A stretch of DNA of 64,000 nt from Frigoribacterium faeni (GCF_011761235.1 NZ_JAAOYW010000002.1:1139988-1203987); one strand, 5' to 3'. Shown: positions 1 to 8,740, numbered from the stretch's first letter. Made by a program: numbers and translations. Notes: generated from the letters alone by a model not told the origin.

Positions 1-1
1 G

Positions 2-100
2 CGCTACCAGACGGGGGTGGTGGTGGCCCGCGACACGGTGCTCGTCACGACCATCGGGTCCGTGCCCCTGCTGGTGCTGGTGGCGGCGCTGTTGAAGTAG
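2..100 (+). CDS. C-terminal end of an AEC-family permease (partial)
   Basis: Only the last 32 codons lie in the window, ending at the TAG at 98-100. The tail (RYQTGVVVARDTVLVTTIGS, then a hydrophobic stretch ending LVAALLK) resembles the last membrane helix of auxin-efflux-carrier (AEC) family permeases, where an ARDTVLVTT-like segment precedes the final helix. The 5' part is outside the window, so substrate and full topology cannot be judged. Another multi-pass transporter is possible. Confidence 0.5.
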   Translation, partial: RYQTGVVVARDTVLVTTIGSVPLLVLVAALLK

Positions 101-112
101 GAGGCGCCTCCT
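99..112. terminator. Short perfect palindrome at the permease stop codon
   Basis: AGGAGGCGCCTCCT is a perfect 14-bp palindrome that begins inside the TAG stop codon and lies between two convergent genes. It contains the octamer GGAGGCGC on both strands. There is no U-tract, so a termination role is an inference. Confidence 0.35.
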
Positions 113-131
113 CGGTCGTGAGGGCCGCCCG

Positions 132-968
132 CTAGAAGATCATGGGGCGGTCGTCGTCGAGCTCGGTCTCGAGGTCGAGGTCGACGACCACGGGCACGTG
201 GTCGCTCGGGGCGTCGCCCTTGCGCTCGTCGCGGTGGATCGCCGCGTCGGTGACGAGGTCGGCGAAGGCCTGCGAGCCCATGATGAAGTCGATGCGCATG
301 CCCTCGTTCTTCGGGAACCGCAGCTGCTTGTAGTCCCAGTAGGTGTAGCCCTCGGGCAGGCGCGGACGCACGACGTCGGCCAGGCCGGCCGCCTCGAAGG
401 CGGCGAAGGCGTCGCGCTCCGGCTGGCTGACGTGCGTGTGGCCCTCGAAGACCGAGACGTCCCACACGTCGGTGTCGAGCGGGGCGACGTTCCAGTCGCC
501 CATCAGGGCCAGCGGCTGGTCGGGGCGCTCGGCGAGCCAGCCCCGGGTCTCGGCGGCGAGGGCGGCGAGCCAGTCGAGCTTGTAGTCGTAGTGCGGGTCG
601 CCCAGCTCGCGCCCGTTCGGCACGTAGAGCGACCAGAGGCGGACGCCCTCGACCGTGACGCCGATCGCGCGCGCCTCCTTGGGCTGGTCGGGCCCCTCCT
701 GCCCCTTCGCGAAGCCGGGCTGGGTCGGGAACGTGATCGTCACGTCGTCCATCGGCAGGCGGCTCGCGAACGCGACGCCGTTCCACTGGCTGAGGCCGTG
801 CAGCTCGACCTCGTAGCCGGCCTCGCGGAACGCGTCGTACGGGAACTGCTCGGGCTTGCACTTGATCTCCTGCAGGCCGACGACGTCGACGTCCTCCCGG
901 ACGAGCCAGTCGACCACCCGGCCGACTCGGGCACGGACGGAGTTGACGTTCCAGGTCGCGACGCGCAT
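132..968 (-). CDS. xthA: Exodeoxyribonuclease III (AP endonuclease)
   Basis: A 278-residue protein of the exonuclease III / endonuclease-exonuclease-phosphatase family, which cleaves DNA 5' of abasic sites and trims 3' ends in base excision repair. Visible family motifs are the N-terminal MRVATWNVNSVRAR, the metal-binding glutamate in LQEIK, the GDWNVAP motif and the C-terminal SDHVPVVVDL with the catalytic Asp-His pair. Length is normal. ATG 968 is preferred over the upstream in-frame start because it begins the conserved beta strand and because a TAGCGT -10-like hexamer lies 7 nt upstream, suggesting a leaderless message. It is divergent from pyrE. Confidence 0.93.
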   Translation of the reverse strand: MRVATWNVNSVRARVGRVVDWLVREDVDVVGLQEIKCKPEQFPYDAFREAGYEVELHGLSQWNGVAFASRLPMDDVTITFPTQPGFAKGQEGPDQPKEARAIGVTVEGVRLWSLYVPNGRELGDPHYDYKLDWLAALAAETRGWLAERPDQPLALMGDWNVAPLDTDVWDVSVFEGHTHVSQPERDAFAAFEAAGLADVVRPRLPEGYTYWDYKQLRFPKNEGMRIDFIMGSQAFADLVTDAAIHRDERKGDAPSDHVPVVVDLDLETELDDDRPMIF

Positions 969-975
969 GCCCACC

Positions 976-981
976 ACGCTA
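976..981 (-). promoter_or_regulatory. Putative -10 element of leaderless xthA
   Basis: On the minus strand TAGCGT sits 7 nt before the xthA ATG, leaving no room for a Shine-Dalgarno leader. No convincing -35 is seen. Confidence 0.4.
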
Positions 982-988
982 CCGGCAG

Positions 989-1030
989 GAGGCGCACCCG
1001 GCCTGGGCGGGAGGCGCACCCGGCCTGGGC
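989..1030. repeat. 20-bp direct repeat between xthA and pyrE
   Basis: GAGGCGCACCCGGCCTGGGC occurs at 989-1008 and again, identical, at 1011-1030, a 22-bp period (about two helical turns) in the divergent promoter region. It could be a regulator site or a recent duplication. Confidence 0.6.
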
Positions 1031-1044
1031 AGGGTCGCCTGCTC

Positions 1045-1050
1045 TACCAT
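1045..1050 (+). promoter_or_regulatory. Putative -10 element of leaderless pyrE
   Basis: TACCAT lies 8 nt upstream of the pyrE GTG. There is no purine-rich ribosome binding site between it and the start, so transcription probably begins at or next to the start codon. Confidence 0.4.
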
Positions 1051-1058
1051 GGGCAACC

Positions 1059-1610
1059 GTGACCGACGCACGAACGCAGCTCATCGACTACATCCGCTCC
1101 GAGGCCGTCTTCCACGGCGACTTCACGCTCACGAGCGGCAAGAAGGCGAGCTACTACATCGACCTGCGCAAGGTCAGCCTCGATCACCGCGTCGCGCCCC
1201 TGATCGGCCGCGTCATGGTCGACCTCATCTCCGACGTGCCCGACGTCTTCGCCGTCGGCGGCCTCACGATGGGCGCCGACCCGATCGCCTCGGCCGTGCT
1301 GCACCAGGGCGTCGCCCTCGGCCGCGACTACGACGCCTTCGTGGTCCGCAAGGAGCCGAAGGACCACGGCCGCGGCAAGCAGGTCGAGGGCCCCGACCTC
1401 GAGGGCCGCCGCGTCGTCGTGCTCGAGGACACCTCGACCACCGGCGGCTCGCCCCTGACCGCCGCGAAGGCGCTCGAGGCCGTCGGCGCCGAGATCGCCG
1501 CCGTCGCCGTCGTCGTCGACCGCAGCACCGGCGCCCGCGAGGTCATCGAGGCCGCCGGGTACCCCTACTACGCGGCCATCGGGCTGGACGATCTCGGGCT
1601 GCAGCCGTGA
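1059..1610 (+). CDS. pyrE: Orotate phosphoribosyltransferase
   Basis: A 183-residue cytosolic enzyme that joins orotate to PRPP to make orotidine 5'-phosphate in pyrimidine synthesis. The sequence shows the N-terminal TSGKKASYYIDLRKVSL segment, the mobile catalytic loop rich in Lys and Arg (about residues 98-112) and the PRPP-binding motif VVVLEDTSTTGGS at 119-131. Length is typical for the actinobacterial enzyme. The GTG start gives the canonical N terminus. The stop overlaps the start of the next gene by 4 bp (GTGA), so the two are probably translationally coupled. Confidence 0.95.
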   Translation: MTDARTQLIDYIRSEAVFHGDFTLTSGKKASYYIDLRKVSLDHRVAPLIGRVMVDLISDVPDVFAVGGLTMGADPIASAVLHQGVALGRDYDAFVVRKEPKDHGRGKQVEGPDLEGRRVVVLEDTSTTGGSPLTAAKALEAVGAEIAAVAVVVDRSTGAREVIEAAGYPYYAAIGLDDLGLQP

Positions 1611-4600
1611 GCGACGAGCGCGAGGGGCGTCGCCCGGGCGACGACGACGAGACGGGACGCGAGCCCGCCGCCGACACCACCGGCCTCGACGCCGGGGACT
1701 GGCTCGCCGCGCAGTTCGAGGACGACGAGGCGGAGTCGGAGCCCGACGCGGGCTCGGACGCGGACGCCGGCTCGCGCTCGGACGCTGGCTCGCGCTCGGA
1801 CGCCGGGGCGCGCTCGGACGCCGGGGCGGTCGACGACGCGTTCCCGTCCGCCGCACGCCCGGCCGAGGAGCCTCCCGCCGCTGCGGGGACGGCCGAGACC
1901 CCTGTCTCGCCTCCGCCGTTCACCGTGCCGCCCGCCCCGACCGCCGAGTCCGACGTCGTGAAGAGCTCGGGCCACCCCCTCGCGCTCGACCTCTCGGCGC
2001 TCGCCGGAGCCGTGCCGCCCCCTGCCCCGGTGTCGTCCGCCGACTCCGAGACCGGCGCCGCCGACACTGAGACCGGCGACGTCGCCTCGCGCGCCGACGA
2101 CGCCGCGTCGGCCGACGACCACGCCGCGTCGGGCGACGACCCTGCCGACTCGGCGCCCCTGGCCGAGCCGCTCGTGCCCCGCCGCTACGAGGTCCCGCCG
2201 GCCGTGGCCCCGCGCCCGGCCGTCGTGCCTGCCCCGGCGCCCGCAGCCGCGCCGCCTGCCGACGAGACCGGGCACGCCGACGTCGCCCGGACGGCTGCGG
2301 AGGCCGACGAGCCCGCGCCCGCCGACGTCTCGCCCACGGACGCGGCTCCCGCCGACGAGCCCGGCCCCTTCACCGCCCTCATCACGCCCCCGGCGGAGCC
2401 CGCCCCGGTCTTCCCCTCAACCTTCGACTGGGGCACGCCCACGACGCGCGACGCCGACGACGACGCCGACGCCGTCCGTCCGTCGGACGGACCTGCCGCC
2501 GCCGACGAGCCCGAGGAGGCGAGGGTCGAGACCCCCGACGAGGCGCGGCCCCACGAGGCGGTCGCCCCGTCCGGGCATCCCGTCGACGACGACGACGACG
2601 CCGCGACGCGGGCCCTCGACGTGGTCGCCGAGGAGCCGGCGCCTGAAGAGGCGGTCGCCCCGAGCGGTGACCCCGCCGTCGACGCCGCGACGCGCGCCCT
2701 CGACCTCCCCGTGACGGTCGACGACCCGGCGGCGCCCGAGGCCACGGCCGAGGACGCGACGCCTGGGGACGCAACACCCGAGGGCGCCCCGACCCGGGCG
2801 CTCGACCTGCCCGTCACGGCCGAGGACGACCCGGCTGACGATGTGACGGGGCTGCCTGCCCGCCCGAGCGACGACGCCTCCGGGCAGGCCTCCGACTTGC
2901 CCGTCAGGGCCGCGGTCGGTGACGAGGCCGGTCGCGTCGAGTCGGACGACCTCGCCCCCGGCCCCGACCTCGCCCGTGAGCCCGACCTCGTCCCGGACGA
3001 CGACCGTGGCGGTCTCGACCACGGCGCCGCCACGACCGAGGGGCAGTCCGAGGTCGGCGACACCGAGGTCGACGAGACCGAGGGCACCGAGACCGAGGGC
3101 ACCGACCCGCAGGGCGCCGACACCGAGGGCACCGACTCCGCCGACGTCGCCGAGGCCGGCGACTCCGACGTCGCCGGCGAGACTCCCGCCGCGGAGCCGT
3201 GGTGGGTGGCCGAGCACCACGAGATGACCCGACGCGAGCGCCGCGAGGCCGAGGCCGCCGGCGTCGTAGTGCCGCCCGCCGTGGCGGCGGGCGCCGAGGG
3301 GACGGCCTCGTCCGACGACCTCGACCCCGCTGCCGCAGCCGGCCCCGCCGCCTCGGCGGGCGCTGCCGGGTCGTTCGCCGCGCCTCCTTCGGGAGGGTCT
3401 GCGGCACCGACCGCCGGCGCGGACGCTCCCGGGCGCGCGGACGAGCCGACCTTCACGGAGCTGCTCGGCATCGTGCGTCCGTCGGCCGACGACCCCGAGA
3501 CCCTCGAGGACGTCCCGGGCGACCCGTCCGCCGACGCCGGCCGCAGCGACCTCGTCGACCCGGGGCCGCTGGCGTCGGGCGGCTCCTGGGCGCTCAGCGA
3601 CGACGTGCCCGAGGACGACGTTCCCCGGGGCGACCTGCACTCCGGCGAGCCCGCGGAGGAGCTGCGGCCGTCGACGGCCGAGACCGACGACGACCCGACC
3701 ACCGAGGGCGACGCGCTCGCCGCGGCCCTGGCCGCGCTCGAGCTCCAGCCCGAGCCCGACGCCGACGCCGACGCCGATGCCGCGGCCTCGGACGACCCGC
3801 CGACCCGCGCCCTCGACCTCGGCCTGGACCGAGACGACCAGGCCCCTGCCGGTGCGGACCTCGCGACCTCGGTGCTGCCCGTCCCGCCGGCTGGCCCGAC
3901 GGGGCTCGCCGCCGCGTCGGCGCCCACCTCGCCGGAGCCGACCGCGCAGGCGCCGACCTCGTCCGCGGGGGAGCGCCCGCGCTCGGTGTCGCACGGCGAC
4001 GCCGAGCTGCCCGGCCTCACCGTCGCGGGCGGGGCAGGGGCCGGGCCGACCCGCGCCTCCTCGTCCGTGCCTCCGCTGGTGCCGCGAGGAGCGGCGACCG
4101 GGGCGGGCTCGACGCCTCCGGCCGGCGGCTCCGCGGCGGGCTCGGGCGGCGGCATCGGCTCGTGGCCGCGCAGCCGGTGGGTGCTGCTCGGGGTCGGCGC
4201 CGCCGTCGTGATCGTCCTCGCGCTCGCGGCCCTGTTCGTGCTCAGCCGGTCGCTCTTCGCCGGCACGCCGCAGCCGACCGAGCCGCCCGCGGCGGCCGCG
4301 GCCACGCGGACCGTCACCGCGACGCCCGCGCAGCTCGCCCCCGAGGCGGCGACGGGCCCACTGGGCACCGGCTCGCACCCGTGGAGCGACCTGCAGGGCG
4401 GCGAGTGCCTCTCGACGTTCGTCGACGCGTGGCAGCAGGACTACGACGTCGTCGACTGCGCCCAGCCGCACGTCGCGCAGCTCGCGTCGATCGGCGCCCT
4501 CGACGCCGACCCTGCCGCCGCGTACCCGGGGAGCGACGCGCTCCAGTCGCAGATGTCGGTGCTCTGCACCGGCGCGGACGCCCTCGACCTCGCGGCCGCG

Positions 4601-4744
4601 TCCACCTACCCCGACGCGCAGTTCAGCGCGAGCTGGCCGGCGACCGACGCGGAGTGGGCCGCCGGGGTGCGGTCGTACTGGTGCTTCGTCGACCGGGCGG
4701 GCGGCGAGCCGATGACGACCAGCGTCGCGCCGGCCGCGGCCTGA
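1607..4744 (+). CDS. Long acidic membrane protein with C-terminal septum-formation-like domain
   Basis: A 1045-residue protein. About the first 850 residues are low-complexity, acidic and rich in Ala, Asp, Glu and Pro, certainly disordered, with short tandem DAGSRS-type units near residues 48-75 and four copies of a TRALD motif (about residues 335, 361, 395 and 732). A single membrane helix follows (about 857-885, RWVLLGVGAAVVIVLALAAL), then an extracytoplasmic domain of about 120 residues with four conserved cysteines, a GECLSTF start and a VVDCAQPHVAQ motif, matching the actinobacterial septum-formation (Septum_form) family. Most relatives have a far shorter cytoplasmic part. It overlaps pyrE by GTGA. 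A role in division or envelope growth is inferred from the domain only. Confidence 0.75.
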   Translation: MSDEREGRRPGDDDETGREPAADTTGLDAGDWLAAQFEDDEAESEPDAGSDADAGSRSDAGSRSDAGARSDAGAVDDAFPSAARPAEEPPAAAGTAETPVSPPPFTVPPAPTAESDVVKSSGHPLALDLSALAGAVPPPAPVSSADSETGAADTETGDVASRADDAASADDHAASGDDPADSAPLAEPLVPRRYEVPPAVAPRPAVVPAPAPAAAPPADETGHADVARTAAEADEPAPADVSPTDAAPADEPGPFTALITPPAEPAPVFPSTFDWGTPTTRDADDDADAVRPSDGPAAADEPEEARVETPDEARPHEAVAPSGHPVDDDDDAATRALDVVAEEPAPEEAVAPSGDPAVDAATRALDLPVTVDDPAAPEATAEDATPGDATPEGAPTRALDLPVTAEDDPADDVTGLPARPSDDASGQASDLPVRAAVGDEAGRVESDDLAPGPDLAREPDLVPDDDRGGLDHGAATTEGQSEVGDTEVDETEGTETEGTDPQGADTEGTDSADVAEAGDSDVAGETPAAEPWWVAEHHEMTRRERREAEAAGVVVPPAVAAGAEGTASSDDLDPAAAAGPAASAGAAGSFAAPPSGGSAAPTAGADAPGRADEPTFTELLGIVRPSADDPETLEDVPGDPSADAGRSDLVDPGPLASGGSWALSDDVPEDDVPRGDLHSGEPAEELRPSTAETDDDPTTEGDALAAALAALELQPEPDADADADAAASDDPPTRALDLGLDRDDQAPAGADLATSVLPVPPAGPTGLAAASAPTSPEPTAQAPTSSAGERPRSVSHGDAELPGLTVAGGAGAGPTRASSSVPPLVPRGAATGAGSTPPAGGSAAGSGGGIGSWPRSRWVLLGVGAAVVIVLALAALFVLSRSLFAGTPQPTEPPAAAAATRTVTATPAQLAPEAATGPLGTGSHPWSDLQGGECLSTFVDAWQQDYDVVDCAQPHVAQLASIGALDADPAAAYPGSDALQSQMSVLCTGADALDLAAASTYPDAQFSASWPATDAEWAAGVRSYWCFVDRAGGEPMTTSVAPAAA

Positions 4745-4801
4745 CCGGGCCGACCCGCGCCTCCAGCGCCCTGCCCTGCCCGGCGCCGCCCGGCTTCTGC
4801 A

Positions 4802-4882
4802 GCAAATGCCGACCGGCGCTCCTGCAATGACGGGATTTCCGAGTACCAGGCGGTCGCGTGGGCCGTGATGGTCGGCATTTGC
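4802..4882. repeat. Inverted-repeat element, family A copy 1
   Basis: The arms GCAAATGCCGACC (4802-4814) and GGTCGGCATTTGC (4870-4882) are perfect 13-bp inverted repeats around a core containing GCAATGACGGGA. The element lies between two convergent genes (ends 4744 and 4963). A second copy, with its core in the opposite orientation, is at 56926-57010. Function unknown; a bidirectional terminator or a small mobile or palindromic repeat are the main options. Confidence 0.75.
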
Positions 4883-4962
4883 GGACAGCAGGTGGCACGC
4901 AGCACGCAGCACGCAGCCGGCGCCGGGCAGCGTGCAGCGGGCCCGCACGCGGACCGGGCGGG

Positions 4963-5775
4963 CTAGAGCTCGCTCGGCACCACGTCGGTCTCGAGGGGCT
5001 CGGCGCGGACGAGCTCGTGCACCCCGCTCAGCACCTCGTTCGGACGGAACGGGTAGCGGTCGATCTCGGCCTGGTCGCTGATGCCCGTCATCACGAGGAT
5101 CGTGTGCAGCCCGGCCTCGATGCCGGCGACGACGTCGGTGTCCATGCGGTCGCCGATCATCGCGGTGTTCTCGCTGTGCGCGCCGATGCGGTTCATCGCC
5201 GAGCGGAACATCATCGGGTTCGGCTTGCCGACGACGTAGGGCTGCTTGTTCGTCGCGGCGGTGATCATGGCCGCGATGGCGCCCGTCGCCGGCATGGGCC
5301 CGTCGGCGCTCGGGCCGGTCGTGTCGGGGTTCGTGACGATGAAGCGGGCGCCGCCGAGGATCAGCCGCACCGCCTTCGTGATGGCGTCGAACGAGTAGTT
5401 GCGGGTCTCGCCGACCACCACGTAGTCGGGGTCGGTCTCGGTCATGATGAACCCGGCCTCGTGCAGCGCGGTGGTCATGCCGGCCTCGCCGATGACGAAC
5501 GCCGAGCCCCCGGGCATCTGCGAGCGGCAGAAGTCGGCGGTGGCGAGCGCGCTCGTCCAGATCCGCTCCTCGGGCACGTGCAGCCCCGACGCGCGGAGGC
5601 GGGCGCTGAGGTCGCGCGGCGTGAAGATCGAGTTGTTGGTGAGCACGAGGTACGGGGTGCCCTCGTCCTGCCACTGCTGGATCAGCGCCGCGGCGCCCGG
5701 CAGCGCCTGGTTCTCGTGCACCAGGACGCCGTCCATGTCGGTGAGCCAGCATTCGACCTCGTCGCGAGTACCCAT
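4963..5775 (-). CDS. HAD-IIA family phosphatase, NagD-like
   Basis: A 270-residue haloacid-dehalogenase hydrolase of subfamily IIA. The nucleophile and acid/base aspartates are in LTDMDGVLVHE near residues 13-15, the second motif is LVLTNNS, a lysine sits in VVGKPNPMMF, and the metal aspartate is in MIGDRMDTDV. Relatives dephosphorylate nucleotides, p-nitrophenyl phosphate or phosphoglycolate-type metabolites; the substrate here cannot be read. ATG 5775 is chosen because a TAAGGT -10-like hexamer lies 6 nt upstream, which would leave an upstream GTG (5781) outside the message. Confidence 0.88.
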   Translation of the reverse strand: MGTRDEVECWLTDMDGVLVHENQALPGAAALIQQWQDEGTPYLVLTNNSIFTPRDLSARLRASGLHVPEERIWTSALATADFCRSQMPGGSAFVIGEAGMTTALHEAGFIMTETDPDYVVVGETRNYSFDAITKAVRLILGGARFIVTNPDTTGPSADGPMPATGAIAAMITAATNKQPYVVGKPNPMMFRSAMNRIGAHSENTAMIGDRMDTDVVAGIEAGLHTILVMTGISDQAEIDRYPFRPNEVLSGVHELVRAEPLETDVVPSEL

Positions 5776-5781
5776 GCGCAC

Positions 5782-5787
5782 ACCTTA
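5782..5787 (-). promoter_or_regulatory. Putative -10 element of the leaderless HAD gene
   Basis: TAAGGT on the minus strand, followed by 6 nt and the ATG at 5775. It decides between the two possible starts. Confidence 0.4.
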
Positions 5788-5849
5788 CTGACGGCGGCGG
5801 AGCGCAGGAGGTGCGGTGCCGGTCGTCCGGGCACCCTACGCTGGCCGTC

Positions 5850-6539
5850 GTGACCGACCGCGACCCCCTCGACCCCGCGCCCGCCGATCCCGGCCACGAC
5901 GGCGGGCCCGCGGCGGCGGCGGCGGACCCGGTCGTCGCCCACGGCGTCGGCCCCTGGCCCGGCGGCGAGGCCGCGTGGCCCGAGGGCGACCACTGGGACG
6001 CCGAGCTGCTGCGCGACGGCGACTCCCGCAACGTCGTCGACCGCTACCGGTACTGGTCGCTCGAGGCGATCGTCGCCGACCTCGACCTCGTGCGCCACCC
6101 GTTCCACGTCGCGATCGAGAACTGGCAGCACGACATGAACATCGGCTCCGTCGTGCGCAGCGCGAACGCGTTCGCGGCCGAGGCCGTGCACATCGTCGGT
6201 CGGCGTCGCTGGAACAAGCGGGGCGCCATGGTGACCGACCGCTACCAGCACGTCGTGCACCATCCGGACGTCGCCTCCTTCGTGGCCTGGGCCCGGGGGG
6301 AGGGGCTCGTCGTGGTCGCCGTCGACAACGTCGCCGGGTCGGTGCCCCTCGAGCGCACCGCGCTGCCCGAGCGCTGCGTGCTCGTCTTCGGGCAGGAGGG
6401 GCCGGGCCTCAGCGACGAGGTCGTCGACGCCGCCGAGATGGTGGTCGAGATCACGCAGTTCGGCTCGACCCGCAGCATCAACGCCTCGGCCGCGGGCGCG
6501 GTCGTGATGTGGGAGTGGGTGCGACAGCACCGCTCCTAG
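5850..6539 (+). CDS. SpoU/TrmH-family RNA methyltransferase
   Basis: A 229-residue SPOUT-class RNA 2'-O-methyltransferase. All three knot motifs are present: NIGSVVRSANAFA, VLVFGQEGPGLS and the C-terminal SINASAAGAVVMWEW, which form the SAM-binding trefoil knot. The first 50 or so residues are acidic and probably disordered. The GTG start is supported by a TACGCT hexamer 7 nt upstream (leaderless). The target nucleotide (tRNA Gm18-type or rRNA) cannot be assigned. Its stop codon overlaps the stop of the convergent acyltransferase gene. Confidence 0.88.
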   Translation: MTDRDPLDPAPADPGHDGGPAAAAADPVVAHGVGPWPGGEAAWPEGDHWDAELLRDGDSRNVVDRYRYWSLEAIVADLDLVRHPFHVAIENWQHDMNIGSVVRSANAFAAEAVHIVGRRRWNKRGAMVTDRYQHVVHHPDVASFVAWARGEGLVVVAVDNVAGSVPLERTALPERCVLVFGQEGPGLSDEVVDAAEMVVEITQFGSTRSINASAAGAVVMWEWVRQHRS

Positions 6540-8677
6540 GGGCTCGCGGTCGAGGTCGAGCCCAGGAGGCGGTCGCCCAGCAGGTCGCGGAGGGCCAGCG
6601 ACGTGGCCTCGGTGAGGTGCGAGCGGTCCTGGCGGACGAGCCGGCCGCCCAGCGTGGCGGGGCACCGGTCGTCGGCGCAGAACCAGTCCGTCACGTCGAC
6701 GTGCTCGGCGGCGGGACCGGCGGCGGCCGCCGCCTCCGCCTCGGCGACGACCTGGGCCCGCTGCGCCGGGGTGATGGTCGAGAGGCAGTCGTCGGGGTCG
6801 CCCGGCCGCACGAAGCAGTCCTGGATCGCCGGCCCCGCCGGCGGCGCCCCGAGCAGGACGACCCGGGGCGCGGCGGCGGTGAGCCGGGCGAGCGTCGACT
6901 CGGCCGCAGTGCGCCACTCGTCGCGGGCGGCCTCGACCCCGACGGCGTCGACGCGCCGTGCGAGCACGTTGACGCCGCCGGACACCACCACGAGGTCGGC
7001 GTCCTCGGCCGCGGGCAGGGCGAGCATCGCCTCGCGGTCGACCTCGCAGGCGCGCTCGAAGGCAGGGTCGGCGTAGCGGGCGTCGGGCGGCAGGTCGATC
7101 GGCGTGCAGCCGGCGAAGGCGAGGGCGACGACGGCCCAGCCCTGGGGGACGAGCGCGGCGGCGACGGCGCTCGTCCAGCTGGCGGCCACGGAGTCGCCGA
7201 TCACGACCGCGGTGTGCTCGGCGTCGGCGGGGCCCCACCGGCAGGTCCGGCCCGCGGCCGGGTCGGGCGTCGGGTCGTTGCGGCAGCCCGTGTGCACGTC
7301 CATCGCAGGGGTCAGCCACTCCCGGTAGGCGGCGTCGATCTCGGCGCGCTGGGCGGGGGTCCAGGCGTCGGCCTCGAGGGCGGCCAGCACCGTCTGCCGC
7401 GGCTCGACCACGGGCAGGGGCGGCACCTCGTCGAGGCCGGGCGGGCGGGAGGAGAGGCCGACGAGCGCGGCGAGGGCGGAGGGGTCGCCGAGCTTGGTGG
7501 GGGACCTCGTCTGCGCCGCGGAGGCCGTCACGACCACGAGCGTCACCACGGCCGCGACGGCGATGCCCCGGTGCCCGGGAGCCGTCGTCCGCTCCGAGGG
7601 CGACACCTGGCGCCGTCGCCGACGGGCGGGCACCTCGACGACGCGGTAGGTGACGGCGCTCAGCGCGAGCGTGAGGACGATCGAGGCCGGCACGCGCCAC
7701 CAGGCGTCGACGAGGGCGGTGCCGAGCACGGTCACGGGGAAGTGCCAGAGGTAGATCGAGTACGACCGGCGTCCCGCCCAGAGGAGGGGCCGCCAGGTCA
7801 GCACCCGGGGCAGCCCGGGCATCGTGCCCGACCCGAGCGACACGATCAGGGCCGCGCCGAGGACGGCCGGCAGCGCCCCGGGCCACGGGAAGCCCGACGT
7901 GGGGTCGACGCCCACGGCCGTGACGGCGACCAGCACCACCCCGAGGCTCGTCAGGCGTCGTCGCCAGGTGTCGGACGGCAGGGCGACGAGGGGGACGAGG
8001 GCGCCGCACGCGGCACCCGCGCCCAGCTCCCACGCCCGGCCGAAGGGCTCGAAGTAGGCGGTCTCGACGGCGGTCGCCGAGAGGTGCCACGACCAGAGGG
8101 CCGAGGCGGCCGTGGCGACGACGGCGACGCAGCCGACCAGCGCGCGCCTCCTCGTGGGCCCCTGCCGCCGGGCCGCCGCCAGCACCGCGACGGCCACCAG
8201 GGGCCAGACGACGTAGAACTGCTCCTCGACGGCCAGCGACCAGAAGTGCTGCAGGGGCGAGACCGGGCCGTCGTGCTGGAGGTAGTCGGTGCCCGCGGCG
8301 ATCAGGTGCCAGTTCTCGCTCGAGCTGGCGGCGGCGACCGCGTCGAGCAGCACGTCGAGGGCGCGCGGCGTCGACCAGACCAGCCAGGCCGCCGCGACCG
8401 TGGCCGACAGCACGACGGCCGCCGCCGGCAGCAGGCGACGGGCTCGGCGCAGGTAGAAGGCGCGGAGGTCGACGCCGCCCGCACGGTCGTGCTCGTCGAG
8501 CAGCAGCCGGGTGATGAGGTAGCCCGAGATGACGAAGAAGACGTCGACCCCGACGACGCCGCCGAGCGGCACGAGCGTGAGGTGGTAGGCGACGACCACG
8601 GCGACCGCCACCGCCCGGAGCCCCTCGAGGTCGGCTCGCGGCGTGAGGGGGACGACCGGGGTCCGGGAGAGGTCCAT
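6536..8677 (-). CDS. Membrane acyltransferase with C-terminal SGNH hydrolase domain (paralogue 1)
   Basis: A 713-residue OafA/YrhL-type protein. The N-terminal acyltransferase-3 domain starts with the signature DLEGLRAVAVAVVVAYH and GVDVFFVISGYLITRLL and has about ten membrane helices, with a WSLAVEEQFYVVWP motif. The extracytoplasmic SGNH domain starts near residue 490 with AVVIGDSVAASW and ends with the D-x-x-H pair in RQDRSHLTEA. Such proteins transfer acyl (often acetyl) groups to surface glycans. A paralogue starts 64 bp away on the other strand. The start is preceded by TATATA 6 nt upstream. Confidence 0.9.
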   Translation of the reverse strand: MDLSRTPVVPLTPRADLEGLRAVAVAVVVAYHLTLVPLGGVVGVDVFFVISGYLITRLLLDEHDRAGGVDLRAFYLRRARRLLPAAAVVLSATVAAAWLVWSTPRALDVLLDAVAAASSSENWHLIAAGTDYLQHDGPVSPLQHFWSLAVEEQFYVVWPLVAVAVLAAARRQGPTRRRALVGCVAVVATAASALWSWHLSATAVETAYFEPFGRAWELGAGAACGALVPLVALPSDTWRRRLTSLGVVLVAVTAVGVDPTSGFPWPGALPAVLGAALIVSLGSGTMPGLPRVLTWRPLLWAGRRSYSIYLWHFPVTVLGTALVDAWWRVPASIVLTLALSAVTYRVVEVPARRRRRQVSPSERTTAPGHRGIAVAAVVTLVVVTASAAQTRSPTKLGDPSALAALVGLSSRPPGLDEVPPLPVVEPRQTVLAALEADAWTPAQRAEIDAAYREWLTPAMDVHTGCRNDPTPDPAAGRTCRWGPADAEHTAVVIGDSVAASWTSAVAAALVPQGWAVVALAFAGCTPIDLPPDARYADPAFERACEVDREAMLALPAAEDADLVVVSGGVNVLARRVDAVGVEAARDEWRTAAESTLARLTAAAPRVVLLGAPPAGPAIQDCFVRPGDPDDCLSTITPAQRAQVVAEAEAAAAAGPAAEHVDVTDWFCADDRCPATLGGRLVRQDRSHLTEATSLALRDLLGDRLLGSTSTASP

Positions 8678-8683
8678 GAGGCA

Positions 8684-8689
8684 TATATA
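8684..8689 (-). promoter_or_regulatory. Putative -10 element, acyltransferase 1
   Basis: TATATA, 6 nt before the ATG at 8677 on the minus strand. It is AT-rich against a strongly GC-rich background, which makes it stand out. It implies a leaderless transcript. Confidence 0.45.
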
Positions 8690-8718
8690 CCCGGTAGAGC
8701 GACATTCTGCAATGTGGT

Positions 8719-8728
8719 GTACCGGTAC
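8719..8728. promoter_or_regulatory. Palindrome between divergent acyltransferase genes
   Basis: GTACCGGTAC is a perfect 10-bp palindrome that directly abuts the -10-like TAGAGT (8729-8734) of the rightward gene. It is positioned to repress or co-regulate that gene, and perhaps both. No regulator gene is next to it. Confidence 0.35.
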
Positions 8729-8734
8729 TAGAGT
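8729..8734 (+). promoter_or_regulatory. Putative -10 element, acyltransferase 2
   Basis: TAGAGT followed by 6 nt and the GTG at 8741; suggests leaderless translation. Confidence 0.4.
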
Positions 8735-8740
8735 ATCGGG

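Noticed and set aside
5776..5781. Upstream GTG start for the HAD phosphatase
   Set aside because: A TAAGGT -10-like element ends one base upstream of this GTG, so transcription should start at or near the ATG 5775.
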